51,965 nt of DNA, taken from positions 1 through 51,965 of the forward strand of contig JAKPDB010000005.1 in NCBI GenBank assembly GCA_029552985.1, given 5' to 3'. The DNA comes from a bacterium. GTDB lineage: Bacteria; Ratteibacteria; UBA8468; B48-G9; DTJG01. Position numbers and translations under genes: made by a program. The notes under the pieces are model-generated. The model saw nothing but the letters and a program-made list of their open reading frames with translations. It ran no database searches and had not been told where the DNA came from. Positions 8,047-17,666 of this stretch are shown piece by piece; position 1 is the stretch's first letter; every line of letters starts with the position of its first letter.

Positions 8047-8075
8047 ATTCTACCGGGTCATTTTGATTCTGTCAA
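8047..8075 (-). promoter_or_regulatory. Near-consensus promoter giving a leaderless message for the HEAT-repeat gene
   Basis: On the minus strand TTGACA (8075-8070) and TAGAAT (8052-8047) are separated by exactly 17 bases. Six bases then lead to the ATG at 8040, so a start 7 bases past the -10 coincides with the A of the ATG. No Shine-Dalgarno sequence exists. The -35 box contains the TGA stop (8074-8072) of the upstream SGNH gene. Confidence 0.65.
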
Positions 8076-9094
8076 CACCTGGTAAGAACCTGCTTGAGTT
8101 TTATAGCAAAAATATGATCCGGGATTCTGATAAGATGTGAGATTGCCCATTTTTTGCTTTTTTCTATTATTTTGCTATCCTGCGAATTAAAAATTTTTTC
8201 AGCAGCCATAAATCCTGATGTAAGACATTGTACTACTTGTGCCTCGTTTTTGATTTTTTCATCTTCTGCGTACGCAATCGCTCTGCGGCTTGTGGATTTT
8301 GTTTTCTCAAGCATCAATCTTTTAAGATTGGAGTTCTCTGAAAGATATTCTTTCAGATTTCCATTTTTCAGTGATTGGATGCATTCAATATAAACTGGGT
8401 TAAGGATTGCCTGTTCAAGATATGTTTCTGCATTTGATGGGATTTGATGAATTTGAGAAATCAGTGGTTGAATGATTGGAACAATGTGTTCAGCAAAAAA
8501 TTCGTTTCCCTGTTCAGTAAGGTGGACTCCATCCTTCAAAATCAGTTTTTCTCTTAATTCAGAGTTTTTCGAGAGATGTTGGTGATAGATTTTGTATCTG
8601 TCGTAAAGGAATAAATTTTCAATTCTTGCTGTTTCCCTGATAAACGAATGGCTGAAAAACTCAATATAATTTTCAAGTCCTCCATAAAATAAAGCTTTGG
8701 GATTGTTTCTCTGGCTATGCCACTCCTGGTCAAGAGTGGGGATAGTTTCAAGGATTATGTGCTGTGTGACATTTTTCTTAATCTCATTCAAAATTTTCCT
8801 GTAATATGTTTTGAATGTTTCCCTGTCAGGTGCCCTTATACTGTCGTTTGAGCCCAAACTTATTACCACGATATGCGGCTGATATGAGATACAGTCCCTT
8901 TCAATTCTTGTATACGCTTCTTCTGCTGTGTTCCCGCCATCGCCGCATGCAGCAACATCAACAATATACTGGTCAGGGCATATGTTTTGAATTTTTTCTT
9001 CAATGAAGTCAGCATATCTTTTGCCAATGGCTACCCCTGGAGACCACGACATTGAATCACCAAACAGAACAATCTGAAGAAATTTTTTTTCCAT
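8072..9094 (-). CDS. SGNH/GDSL hydrolase
   Basis: This 340-residue protein carries a complete SGNH set: block I VLFGDSMSW (S14), the Gly block in ACGDGGN, the Asn block SLGSNDS, and LKDGVHLTEQGNEF with the Asp and His of the catalytic triad. The catalytic domain fills about residues 1-210. A helical C-terminal extension of about 125 residues (from ETYLEQAIL onward) is unlike standard esterases. No signal peptide is visible, so it is likely cytoplasmic. The probable role is removal of acyl groups from sugars. The start ATG lies 2 bases after the stop of the secreted GH42-like gene, placing it in the same operon; it is unrelated in sequence to the shorter SGNH gene at 4338. Confidence 0.85.
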   Translation of the reverse strand: MEKKFLQIVLFGDSMSWSPGVAIGKRYADFIEEKIQNICPDQYIVDVAACGDGGNTAEEAYTRIERDCISYQPHIVVISLGSNDSIRAPDRETFKTYYRKILNEIKKNVTQHIILETIPTLDQEWHSQRNNPKALFYGGLENYIEFFSHSFIRETARIENLFLYDRYKIYHQHLSKNSELREKLILKDGVHLTEQGNEFFAEHIVPIIQPLISQIHQIPSNAETYLEQAILNPVYIECIQSLKNGNLKEYLSENSNLKRLMLEKTKSTSRRAIAYAEDEKIKNEAQVVQCLTSGFMAAEKIFNSQDSKIIEKSKKWAISHLIRIPDHIFAIKLKQVLTRC

Positions 9095-9096
9095 TG

Positions 9097-12000
9097 TTAT
9101 TTCATTAAAATGAAGTCAAAAACATCAAGCGGTACCTTTGTTGTCACAATTTTTGTTTTTGAGTCCTGAATGAATTGCAATGAACCTTTTTGAGCAGAAA
9201 TTACTGATGAAACAGGCATTTTTGCATCAATGTGCACAGTGATTTCATTTAGCGGTGATCCTGAATAGTTTGAAAGCACAATACCTATTCCCTGAATGCT
9301 TTCAAGCAAATCTGCCTGAACACAGTCCGTAGAACACCAGACAGGTCTTTGAATTCCGCAACCAAGAACAAAGTCAGTGATAATTCTTCTTTCATTTTCC
9401 CTGTAACCGGTTTCAATTTTTCCGGGTATCCTTTCAACAGGACTGTTGTAGGAATGTCCCACATAAGTGCCAGCATAAAATACACTGCCTTTTCCATATC
9501 TGTATTCAATCATTGCTGGTCTATTATCTTCCCAGACACCTATGACTTTTGTTTTCTCTGGATTTCTCAAAGAAAAAAGAATTTTTCTTCCGACTGCTGG
9601 GATTGTTTCATCTGATTGAATAATTCTTATAGTACCAGGAATGATAGATGGATTAACTCCGTTTTGTGGATTCATCGACCTTCCTATTGCACTATCAACC
9701 ACTGTGATGTCTTTAATTCCAATGACAGGCAAAAGCAATTCGCAGGGCTGACCATATTCATCTCCTGTTGCTGGAATGCCATCAATCCACAGGTTTCCAC
9801 CTTTTGATACCCAATCAGCAATCGCCTTTTTTGTAGATTTTCTCAGGTATTGACTTGTTAATATAGCGACTCGATACTGGTTTAATACGTTCTGTTCCAC
9901 CATAAATTCATCAATAAAATCCACTGGAATTTGCTTGTGCTGCAAAGCAAGATAGAGCAACTGCTGATTCCACATACTGGCATCATCTGTTGCCCACACT
10001 GGCTCACTTGCAGACCATATAATGGCAACTTCTGCTTTTCTGGGTTTTCCAGAAAAAAGAATGTCTTCTGCTTTTTCAAGCACTCTGGTGAAATGCGAGA
10101 TGCCCTGTACCATATCAGTGCTGCCAGACCAGTTGTCAGGAGACCAGTAAGCAGGACCATACCTGTACACATCAATTTTCTTTGCGCCTTTTCCAATTAC
10201 AGATGCAAGTTTCAACTGAATATTTTCCTTGCCACTTACTGGCATCACAAATGCGCTGACATCAGCATTATTTAACCTGGCGCAACTTTTGCTAAGATCC
10301 ACAAGAAAAGAAACCATCTGAATACCAGCATTTCTCCAACCAGATGTATTGAGCCAGTCCTCGTTCCAAAAATCAGTGACACTGTTCTGCCTTGCAAATT
10401 CCCATATTTCTGCCCCACGCATATACGAGCAATATCCATACGCCCACGGTGGGCCAAAGTTTACCCTTACTTTTACAGAAGGCATTCTCTTTATAATTTC
10501 ATCTGCAAGAATGCTATAAACTTTTGCTGTAGCATAGTTCCAGTAGCGAAGTGTCCAGTAATAATTGATGCACGAGTCAACAGCAGTTCTGTCAGAAGGC
10601 CTCATCTGCCAGGAATTCCTCCAGCTCCATGAACCATATATTTTCACATCGTCCCAGTTTTTTTTGTTTAAATCCGATGGTTTTAATCCCTGTGACTTAA
10701 TGTATTGTTTATATCCCTGTTCGTATTCAATACCTCCAAATAGTTCGCCCGCAATTTCATCTCCAGTATCAATAAACTTGATGATCGGTATCTGGTCAGG
10801 GTCCTGTTTTTTCAAATTTTCAATGGTATTTTCAACAAACTGCGAACATGCCTGCCTGATTTTTGTCAGGTCGAAAATCACAGCTTTGCTTGTAGGGTCC
10901 TGTGGTAATCTTCCGATTCTGAATGTGTGGTGTGTTTGCGCCATGTGATATTTTTCTGCCATCTGTCTATAAACTCCTGCAAGCCCTGAATACTGAGTGT
11001 CGAGCGCATTGAAACCCATAGTATGTAATGTATCAACTTCTGTTTCCACCATCACCGGATCAGAAAACACTGACCCGAATCCTTTAAGATGGGCTTCCAG
11101 ATAAAATTTCTTGAGGCTAACAGGTGGTAAATTCAGGGATTTTACAAATTGATTTCTTTTGATAATATCCTGGTCAAGAAGTGCAAAGCTCTTTGAAAAA
11201 TCATCAGGATTATTCTCAGATTTTGGCATCATCACGCCGATAATATTCCCTGGCGTTTTTCTTGTAAAACTTTTAATGATGCAGGACTCATCCGGCATAT
11301 AGGCAAAATCAATACTTGCCTCAATCATCTCAAACTTTTCTCCCTGAACAGGTTCAAAATGAAATCCAGCATAAACAGTGCCTCTTCCCTTAAACTGGTC
11401 ATAAGTGGATAAATCAATCCAGCCGCTTGAAGTGTTTGATAAAAATGTTTCTTTTGGAGCAATTGTAAAATACCAATTTGGTGGTCCATAAAGACCATGA
11501 ATTCTTACTTTGTACTTTGTATTTTCAGGTTGAAGCAATTTGAACCTGACATATTCTCCATATTCTTTCAATTCATAAACCTTGATATCGTCAAAATATA
11601 CTGTTCCAATACCATTTGCTTCAAGACGCAGTTCGCAGTATGAAATGGCCGGGTCAGGATTTTTTGGTTCGCCAAACCCACGACTGTGTCTTCCTCCAAC
11701 AAAAGTGACACCTGCTGTTGTCCAGTCAGAATCAGGACCAACTCTGTTTGCGTATGGTTCTCCGATTGCGCCATATACAACCCTGAACGTTCCTGTAATC
11801 TGGCCGGTGGTTTTGATTTTTGTGCTGATGTAATACTTTTTCCCTTTTTCAACCTGGAATGAACGGGGTACATAAGTATATGTCCTTTTGTTCAAAGTAA
11901 TGGCAAATGAATACTGACCTTCATAGGCAACATTTTCAAAGGAATAGATTACGTCTGGAGGTGGCTGTTTTTTTTCAGTTGGTCTGATATTCCAGCCAGT

Positions 12001-12120
12001 TGAAAGTTGCTCAAATCCTGGGTTCGTGAATGGAAATACTTCCTGTTTAAACAATATCGTTTCTGACTGAGCATATAATAAAACTGCCATTGCATAGAGC
12101 ATCAAAATCATTTTTTTCAT
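9097..12120 (-). CDS. Large secreted GH42-like glycosidase (beta-galactosidase-like)
   Basis: The start at 12120 is preferred because TGGAGGCAAA precedes it and a clean signal peptide follows (MKKMILMLYAMAVLLYAQ, cut after Ala-Gln). The 1007-residue product has a beta-rich, carbohydrate-binding-like N-terminal region (FTNPGFEQLSTGWNIRP, about 20-190), a central TIM-barrel region with DTGDEIAGEL (candidate acid/base E455) and DFWNEDWLNTSGW (candidate second acid), then a Rossmann-like region (AILTSQYLRKSTKKAIADW, VSKGGNLWIDG) like the GH42 trimerisation domain, and a final beta domain. The gene at 48023 encodes a protein with the same order and motifs. The substrate is unknown; a secreted exo-glycosidase is the best guess. 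Confidence 0.6.
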   Translation of the reverse strand: MKKMILMLYAMAVLLYAQSETILFKQEVFPFTNPGFEQLSTGWNIRPTEKKQPPPDVIYSFENVAYEGQYSFAITLNKRTYTYVPRSFQVEKGKKYYISTKIKTTGQITGTFRVVYGAIGEPYANRVGPDSDWTTAGVTFVGGRHSRGFGEPKNPDPAISYCELRLEANGIGTVYFDDIKVYELKEYGEYVRFKLLQPENTKYKVRIHGLYGPPNWYFTIAPKETFLSNTSSGWIDLSTYDQFKGRGTVYAGFHFEPVQGEKFEMIEASIDFAYMPDESCIIKSFTRKTPGNIIGVMMPKSENNPDDFSKSFALLDQDIIKRNQFVKSLNLPPVSLKKFYLEAHLKGFGSVFSDPVMVETEVDTLHTMGFNALDTQYSGLAGVYRQMAEKYHMAQTHHTFRIGRLPQDPTSKAVIFDLTKIRQACSQFVENTIENLKKQDPDQIPIIKFIDTGDEIAGELFGGIEYEQGYKQYIKSQGLKPSDLNKKNWDDVKIYGSWSWRNSWQMRPSDRTAVDSCINYYWTLRYWNYATAKVYSILADEIIKRMPSVKVRVNFGPPWAYGYCSYMRGAEIWEFARQNSVTDFWNEDWLNTSGWRNAGIQMVSFLVDLSKSCARLNNADVSAFVMPVSGKENIQLKLASVIGKGAKKIDVYRYGPAYWSPDNWSGSTDMVQGISHFTRVLEKAEDILFSGKPRKAEVAIIWSASEPVWATDDASMWNQQLLYLALQHKQIPVDFIDEFMVEQNVLNQYRVAILTSQYLRKSTKKAIADWVSKGGNLWIDGIPATGDEYGQPCELLLPVIGIKDITVVDSAIGRSMNPQNGVNPSIIPGTIRIIQSDETIPAVGRKILFSLRNPEKTKVIGVWEDNRPAMIEYRYGKGSVFYAGTYVGHSYNSPVERIPGKIETGYRENERRIITDFVLGCGIQRPVWCSTDCVQADLLESIQGIGIVLSNYSGSPLNEITVHIDAKMPVSSVISAQKGSLQFIQDSKTKIVTTKVPLDVFDFILMK

Positions 12121-12139
12121 TTTGCCTCCAGCGGGTTTT

Positions 12140-13201
12140 CTAAAGGTTGAACAATTTTTCAATCCTTTCGAGTGGAATGGTTAGCAATTCAATAATTCTC
12201 TTGTTTCTTGAAAAGGCAATCAGTAAATTGTTGTTGTATTCCATTGCATGGGGATACTGAAGTGTTGCTTTTCCATCTGTTGGGATATCAATTCTTGCGA
12301 TGCCAGTAAAAACCCTTCCATCATTTGAAATAGATAAGTGCATTTCGCGTCTTAAAACATTCATATTTCTATTTGCGTTTGAAATAAATACCCTGAATTT
12401 TCGGCTTGTGGTAAGGCCAAAAAATTTGCTTGTTGCGTTCGGAAAATTTGTTTTCACCGGGTTTGTCCATTTTCTGCCATTGTTTGAGAAACATCTGAAA
12501 ATTTGCCTTTTGCCACTGTTATCTCTCAAAAACATTGTAATGTTTCCGTCTTCTAAAATCCACCAGAATGGTTCGTCAGGTAAAAAATTGAACCTGTTTT
12601 TCTGTTTTACAACTGGGTAGTTGTTCCATTGATCAAGGGACTGTTGTCCTCCAATAAGAACAGATACATTCATCAAAACATCCCTTCTTGTCATCATCCA
12701 GTTCCCATCAGGAAGCAATTGCGGAGGAAAATTGTTGATGGCATCATGGAATACAACTTCCAGAAATTTCCATTTTTTATTTTCCCACCTGTACGCGTGA
12801 AGTGTAAGTTTTTTCCCTTTGCCAAAAGCGCCTGGTCCTGTAAAGTAAGCACAAAGCGCAAGAAACTCACTCTTATACCGCCAGAAACCCCTTGCGATAT
12901 ATCCGTAACCATTATCCTTTGGTTGAGCGAGAAGTTGTGGTTTCTCCCATGAAATTCCGTCCAAACTGGTTGAATAAAGAACTGATTGTCCTATGCGTGC
13001 TTCTTCTTCTGGTCCAAAACTCCACATACACCAGAATTTGTTTTCGTGAAAAATCAGGTAATTGTGAAGTTGAAATTTCCATTCAGGATGCTCATCGCTC
13101 AATATGATGTGTCTAGACGGCTTCAGTACCGGTAGTTTTTTATAATCAAGTTTTTTAACGTATTGACCATTAAGGACAAGCATGGTTCTTTGATATTTCA
13201 T
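12140..13201 (-). CDS. Sialidase-fold (BNR-type beta-propeller) protein
   Basis: The start at 13201 (MKYQRTM) is chosen because it lies 10 bases after the stop of the preceding gene; longer forms would overlap that gene by up to 62 bases. The 353-residue product reads as a five- or six-bladed propeller with blade-like segments such as SVLYSTSLDGISWEKPQLL, IFRCFSNNGRKWTNPVKT and MHLSISNDGRVFTG, each close to the S-x-D-x-G-x-x-W Asp-box of sialidases. No signal peptide is evident. It may be an exo-alpha-sialidase or a related glycoside hydrolase. The Arg triad of true sialidases cannot be assigned by eye, so the substrate remains open. It is 19 bases upstream of the GH42-like gene. Confidence 0.6.
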   Translation of the reverse strand: MKYQRTMLVLNGQYVKKLDYKKLPVLKPSRHIILSDEHPEWKFQLHNYLIFHENKFWCMWSFGPEEEARIGQSVLYSTSLDGISWEKPQLLAQPKDNGYGYIARGFWRYKSEFLALCAYFTGPGAFGKGKKLTLHAYRWENKKWKFLEVVFHDAINNFPPQLLPDGNWMMTRRDVLMNVSVLIGGQQSLDQWNNYPVVKQKNRFNFLPDEPFWWILEDGNITMFLRDNSGKRQIFRCFSNNGRKWTNPVKTNFPNATSKFFGLTTSRKFRVFISNANRNMNVLRREMHLSISNDGRVFTGIARIDIPTDGKATLQYPHAMEYNNNLLIAFSRNKRIIELLTIPLERIEKLFNL

Positions 13202-13211
13202 GCTTAATTTT

Positions 13212-13877
13212 TCAGAGCCACTTTTTCTCTTTCCAGTAATCATATTCTCCCTGCCACTCATGTTTCCTTGCAATGATTCGATTTTTGAAATACTCTTTCC
13301 CTTGCTGGATGATTTTCACCTGGGCTGGGAAAATTTTTCTATTTTTGATTGCAGAGGCAAGTTTTACTCCAAGTTTGAATGCCTGTTTCTTTTTTTCTTC
13401 ACTGATCGGGACACTGGAAGAAACCGCACCAACAAACTGAGCACCACAGGTAAATGCGTAATGTCTCAAATAGTCAATCACTGGTTTGTCCCTGCCACTA
13501 CCTGACGAAATGACTCCTGCCACATACTTATCAAGCAATTTCTTGCAGTGAATAAAATGACTTGAACGGTCAAACAATGTTTTCATTGCGCCTGTCACCT
13601 GATTGATATAGTTTGGACTAGCAAGAATGATTCCATCAGCATCCAGCATTTTCTGCAAGATCCACTTTACATCATCCTTTATCGGGCAATCCAGTATTTT
13701 TTTATGACATTTTTCACAATGCCTGCAAAATTCAATTTTATAATCGCACAGATGAATGACCTCTGATGTTTCTGGACTGCATCCAGCCAGTACCTGATTT
13801 GCAAGAGCAAATGTTTGACTTTTGTTTTTTCTCGGGCTTGCTGATATCAAAAGGATATTGAAATTATTTTTTTCCAT
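13212..13877 (-). CDS. Iron-sulfur flavoprotein-like NAD(P)H:FMN reductase
   Basis: This 221-residue protein has the flavodoxin-like fold of the NADPH-dependent FMN reductase family: an FMN phosphate loop ISASPRKNKSQT (about 11-22), SPNYINQVTGAMKTLFDR and the late segment GSGRDKPVIDYLRHYAF. Between strands it holds FCRHCEKCHKKILDC, a C51-x2-C54-x2-C57-x6-C64 cluster like that of archaeal and bacterial iron-sulfur flavoproteins (Isf), which bind one 4Fe-4S cluster and FMN and pass electrons. Among hydrolase genes it is the odd one out. Its 5' end overlaps the GH172 gene by 14 bases, so it is firmly in the operon. Its redox partner is unknown. Confidence 0.75.
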   Translation of the reverse strand: MEKNNFNILLISASPRKNKSQTFALANQVLAGCSPETSEVIHLCDYKIEFCRHCEKCHKKILDCPIKDDVKWILQKMLDADGIILASPNYINQVTGAMKTLFDRSSHFIHCKKLLDKYVAGVISSGSGRDKPVIDYLRHYAFTCGAQFVGAVSSSVPISEEKKKQAFKLGVKLASAIKNRKIFPAQVKIIQQGKEYFKNRIIARKHEWQGEYDYWKEKKWL

Positions 13878-15000
13878 GTTTTTTCTCCCATTGTTTCTTT
13901 AATTTTTTCATTTCATCTGTCGTTTTTACCTTAAAAGGAGTGATTTGTTTTGAAGGGTCATGAATCCATCTGGCAAGGTGGTCTTTCATGACAGGCAATC
14001 TCTTTTCTACTGGTGGTGGATTTTGAATCCTTGTTGGTACGGCTGCATACCAGTAAGCGACTGAAGAATACTCATTGGCAAGATGATTGGCATGTCCATG
14101 TTCAATTGTTACCTTGATTTCTTTTTGAAATCTTACTGGATTTTCGACATGAAAAATGTACGATGTCTGATACCCGCAGGTGTCTTCTTCATGAATTGAA
14201 GAACCATTTCTTAAAAAGGCATTTTTCTGCATGCCCCATGCCTGATTGAAATAGTCCTCGCTTCCTGTTCCGTGCAAATCAGGTGGCCACTTGTATCCAT
14301 CCACCCATATCATATCATCTCCTTCGCCCCACCATGTTCCCTGAAAGTTTGTCACGCTGATATTGCATCCAATGTAATGGCCAGTGCCTTTTGTTTCAAG
14401 TATGACGTAGTTATTGTTCCAGGCGATTTTTTCTTTGTTGACAGCATTTGCCTCTGGTGTATTGACAATAATTTCGTGTCCCCAGCCTCCAAAAGGATTT
14501 GCCCTTCTGAATTCAGCGTGTAGATAACCTGCGTGTGGCTCTGGCTCGTCATAGATTTCATAGTCAATGTAAAAATACTGTAAGTGGGCCTCATTACTTT
14601 CATTGATAAGTTCCACAACTGCTCGTTTTTTGAAAGGCATTGGTAGATACGAGTTTAGCGCACAGCCGCCACCGAATGTACCTTTGTTGCGCGTTGAGGC
14701 AGTGAAAAAAATTGATTGAAAAGAGTTCACGATACCATGACCAAGACAGAAAAAATCACCAAGTGGAACAAGCACTGAATGATACGCTGCATCATCCCAG
14801 GTAATTTTCAAAAGACACTCGCGATAGTGCTTACTTTGTGTCATCCATATATGAGTGATTTTCCCTGGTCCTTTAATATCAGCAAGAACTTTTGAACTTT
14901 TTTCAGGAATAATCCAGTAGTCCTGGTTTCTTCCTGATTTATCCCAGGATGAAAATCTTCCAGTTTTCCCTTTTCTTATAAGAGAAATATCATAAAACAT
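13864..15000 (-). CDS. DUF2961 / GH172-family protein
   Basis: Two ATGs compete. The one at 15006 abuts the AAAGGAGG site with no spacing, while the one at 15000 has 6 bases, so 15000 is chosen (378 residues). The sequence shows the DUF2961 hallmarks: GPGKITHIWMT, VPLGDFFCLGHG, GGCALNSYLPMPFKKRAVVE, WWGEGDDMIWVDG and HGTGSEDYFNQAW. Characterised members form GH172, acting on alpha-linked D-fructofuranose or D-arabinofuranose. The conserved acids lie in the EGDDM and GTGSEDYF segments. No signal peptide is present, so the enzyme is probably cytoplasmic. It sits 12 bases downstream of the peptidase gene. Confidence 0.8.
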   Translation of the reverse strand: MFYDISLIRKGKTGRFSSWDKSGRNQDYWIIPEKSSKVLADIKGPGKITHIWMTQSKHYRECLLKITWDDAAYHSVLVPLGDFFCLGHGIVNSFQSIFFTASTRNKGTFGGGCALNSYLPMPFKKRAVVELINESNEAHLQYFYIDYEIYDEPEPHAGYLHAEFRRANPFGGWGHEIIVNTPEANAVNKEKIAWNNNYVILETKGTGHYIGCNISVTNFQGTWWGEGDDMIWVDGYKWPPDLHGTGSEDYFNQAWGMQKNAFLRNGSSIHEEDTCGYQTSYIFHVENPVRFQKEIKVTIEHGHANHLANEYSSVAYWYAAVPTRIQNPPPVEKRLPVMKDHLARWIHDPSKQITPFKVKTTDEMKKLKKQWEKKHGKK

Positions 15001-15012
15001 GAGCATCCTCCT

Positions 15013-17649
15013 TTATTTGTAATAACTGTCTTCGGTTTCATCAAACCTTGAACTATTCAAGAAAAATGAGTTTCCAGCACCTCCGGTAGTGATTGAAAAA
15101 TTCTCGCTTTCACTTGAAATTTTGTTGTTTGAAGTAGATATGATTTTTATTTTATAGTCAGAGCCATCTTTTAATGTTGAAGGGATTTTCCATGACAGGT
15201 ATCCTGTACCTGAGGAACCAATAGTTTTTGTTGCTATTAAACCAGTAAAACATGTTCCTTTAAAAAGTTCAATTCTTACAAAATTGCCAGGATTTCCCTG
15301 GTATGTCCAGACAATATTTTTTGTTTCACCCTTTCTCCATATCTCTCCACCAGATGGAGAGACCAGTTTGATTGAGCCAGCAGAAATTGTGAAATCATCA
15401 TCGCTTGTATCTGTTATAGATGCATCAGATATTGAAGTTAATCTGATTTTGTAACCTTGGGATGCCTGCCACGATGAAGGAATATACCACAGGAAACTTC
15501 CTGAATTTCCACTGCAATACACATGACCGATTGTCGTTGCTGTATAATCCTTCATGCACTCAATTTTGAAATAAGTCGGGGATGATCCAGAATATATCCA
15601 GGTAATTTTTTGGGTTGTTCCTGAATACCAGATCTCACCACCATTGGGACTTGTGACTGTAACTGAAGGACCAGTAATAGTAAATGGTTCGCTGATTCCG
15701 AAAATACTTGAGTTTATTTTGCTTGATACCCTTATTGAATAATCGTCTCCAGCTGCAATGGTTGATGGGATATACCATACATATGAGCCTCTGCCATTTA
15801 TTCCTGCAGACGCTGAAGATGCAATGGTGCTGACAAAGTTATTTGATTTCAATAATTCAACCTTTATATAACTACCTGTATTGCCAGAAGCAGTCCACTG
15901 AATAATCTGGCTGGTTCCTTTTGAAAACTTTATTCCTGAACCAGGATGACTTACTGTGATTTTCCCGGCAATAATTGAAAATGTCGCGTCAGATGTATCT
16001 GTAATAACGGGATTTGAAATACTTGTGATGCGAATTTTATAGTCGTCTCCAGTACTGATCGTTGTAGGAATTTTCCAGTTGTAAAAGCCGGTACCGCCGG
16101 TTCCAATTGATATGCCAGAAGCAATAATAGAAACAACCCTTTCATTTTTCATCAGTTCAAGTTTTACATTGCCACTTAAAGAGCTGCTATAATTCCATCT
16201 GATGGTTTGTCTACTACCCTGCTCCCATATTTCGCCGCTATTGGGGCTTGTTAATTCCAGGCCTGAACCAGTTCCATATACTTTGATGCATACATTTGTA
16301 CCAGGTATTGACATCGTAATGTCTGACCAGTTGATACCGTCTTTGCTGACAAAACTCTGTCCTGGCAGGGCAGTGGCTTTGCTGCTATATCCTGAAATTG
16401 GCATTTCCACAGGGATGGGATAATTGTGGCCAGGTGTTTTCAATCTTACAATAGCAGAGAACTTTTCATCCTTTATCACAGGCACGCCGGTTGCTAACTT
16501 TATTGTGTGGTATCCAGGGTCTTCAATTGTTCCACTTTCCACTGTGGCGCAAATTCCATCAATAGGGGAAAACGAAACATTCTTGTAGATTTTTATCTCA
16601 TACTGGCTGTGTGTGACAGGGGTGTAAAATCCAACTGCTTCAATAAGTTCTGATGCTTGCCCTTTGTATATGTTGGCAAAATGTGCTGTATCATTTCCAT
16701 AACCTACAGATGTGACCCAACCAAGAGGGTCGTATTGATATATTGAATTGTAATTGTTAACAGGTTCTGCATTATTGAACACCACACAGTTTTTACCAAT
16801 ATTTGAATCATAATATGAAATATAAAAATATCCTGATTCTCCCCACAAAGAGCCCCAGCTATTTTTTACAATAAAAGCACCGTCGCCAGGTGGTATTCCT
16901 GAAGCGCTTCCATAAAAATTGGTCCTGCTATAATTATCAATCCACCCAACAATTGAAACAGCATGATTTGATGTGGCATAGCCATTGTAATAGTAATTTT
17001 TACCCTTCGCAAGGTATGCGTTGTTGTAATACATTGTTGTGTATATTGCTCCATACTTCATCACCGCTTGTTTGATAGCATCATTGCCTGTGGCACTTTT
17101 TCTGTCAGGAATAAATACAACTTCCTGGACATGCTTTACTGGTTGTAGATTTTCTGGCGAAGAAGTGGAACTTGCATTATACGGGTCAAGTAGTTCTGGA
17201 ATTGGGCCAGACCATCTTACCAGATATGCAGTTGAAATAAACTGATTTCCACCATCAGATGCTTTTCTATCAAAACCTTCTGCATAGGAAGAACTCAAAG
17301 CATTTTTCATGTGGTTTTCTGAAAAATCCCATGATTCATTATTGGAAAGAAGATATGACTCCAATGATGAGTAAGTGGCAAAAGCCCAGCAACTTCCAGC
17401 AGTACCCTGGTCTTTCACAGGGCTTACCCTTTTATATGAGCGCAGGTCAAATGAAGAAGGCGCTGAAGAATATAGCGCAGCAGGTAAAGAGAAAGGAGCA
17501 GGTATTTCTAATTGCGATTGCTGGTTTGATTGAGAATATTTTACAAAGTCAGGGTTCAATGGTGCAATTTCAATGGTTGCTGAAAAGACGCATATTGAGA
17601 AAAGTAAAATTGAAAGTGTACCAGTGAGACAAAATTTTTTTCCTGGCAT
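15013..17649 (-). CDS. Secreted papain-like (C1A) cysteine peptidase with four C-terminal Kre9/Knh1-like repeats
   Basis: The start at 17649 follows AAAAAGGAGAATATC and gives 878 residues. A signal peptide (MPGKKFCLTGTLSILLFSIC, then VFSA) precedes a short linker. The peptidase domain (about 64-275) has the full papain set: Q81 and C87 in QGTAGSCWAF, H229 in SNHAVSIVGW and N263 in VKNSWGSLWG. A beta-rich domain (about 290-440) resembles the lectin-like domain found after some bacterial C1A peptidases. Four repeats of about 100 residues follow, each starting like LTSPNSGEIW and ending near DYKIRITS. Only a very short propeptide is possible. It would cut extracellular protein, plausibly glycoprotein, since the operon encodes sugar-removing enzymes. 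Confidence 0.85.
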   Translation of the reverse strand: MPGKKFCLTGTLSILLFSICVFSATIEIAPLNPDFVKYSQSNQQSQLEIPAPFSLPAALYSSAPSSFDLRSYKRVSPVKDQGTAGSCWAFATYSSLESYLLSNNESWDFSENHMKNALSSSYAEGFDRKASDGGNQFISTAYLVRWSGPIPELLDPYNASSTSSPENLQPVKHVQEVVFIPDRKSATGNDAIKQAVMKYGAIYTTMYYNNAYLAKGKNYYYNGYATSNHAVSIVGWIDNYSRTNFYGSASGIPPGDGAFIVKNSWGSLWGESGYFYISYYDSNIGKNCVVFNNAEPVNNYNSIYQYDPLGWVTSVGYGNDTAHFANIYKGQASELIEAVGFYTPVTHSQYEIKIYKNVSFSPIDGICATVESGTIEDPGYHTIKLATGVPVIKDEKFSAIVRLKTPGHNYPIPVEMPISGYSSKATALPGQSFVSKDGINWSDITMSIPGTNVCIKVYGTGSGLELTSPNSGEIWEQGSRQTIRWNYSSSLSGNVKLELMKNERVVSIIASGISIGTGGTGFYNWKIPTTISTGDDYKIRITSISNPVITDTSDATFSIIAGKITVSHPGSGIKFSKGTSQIIQWTASGNTGSYIKVELLKSNNFVSTIASSASAGINGRGSYVWYIPSTIAAGDDYSIRVSSKINSSIFGISEPFTITGPSVTVTSPNGGEIWYSGTTQKITWIYSGSSPTYFKIECMKDYTATTIGHVYCSGNSGSFLWYIPSSWQASQGYKIRLTSISDASITDTSDDDFTISAGSIKLVSPSGGEIWRKGETKNIVWTYQGNPGNFVRIELFKGTCFTGLIATKTIGSSGTGYLSWKIPSTLKDGSDYKIKIISTSNNKISSESENFSITTGGAGNSFFLNSSRFDETEDSYYK

Positions 17650-17666
17650 GATATTCTCCTTTTTCA

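Noticed and set aside
12892-13107. A forward frame opposite the sialidase-like gene
   Set aside because: No family features or ribosome site; it is a shadow of the minus-strand gene.
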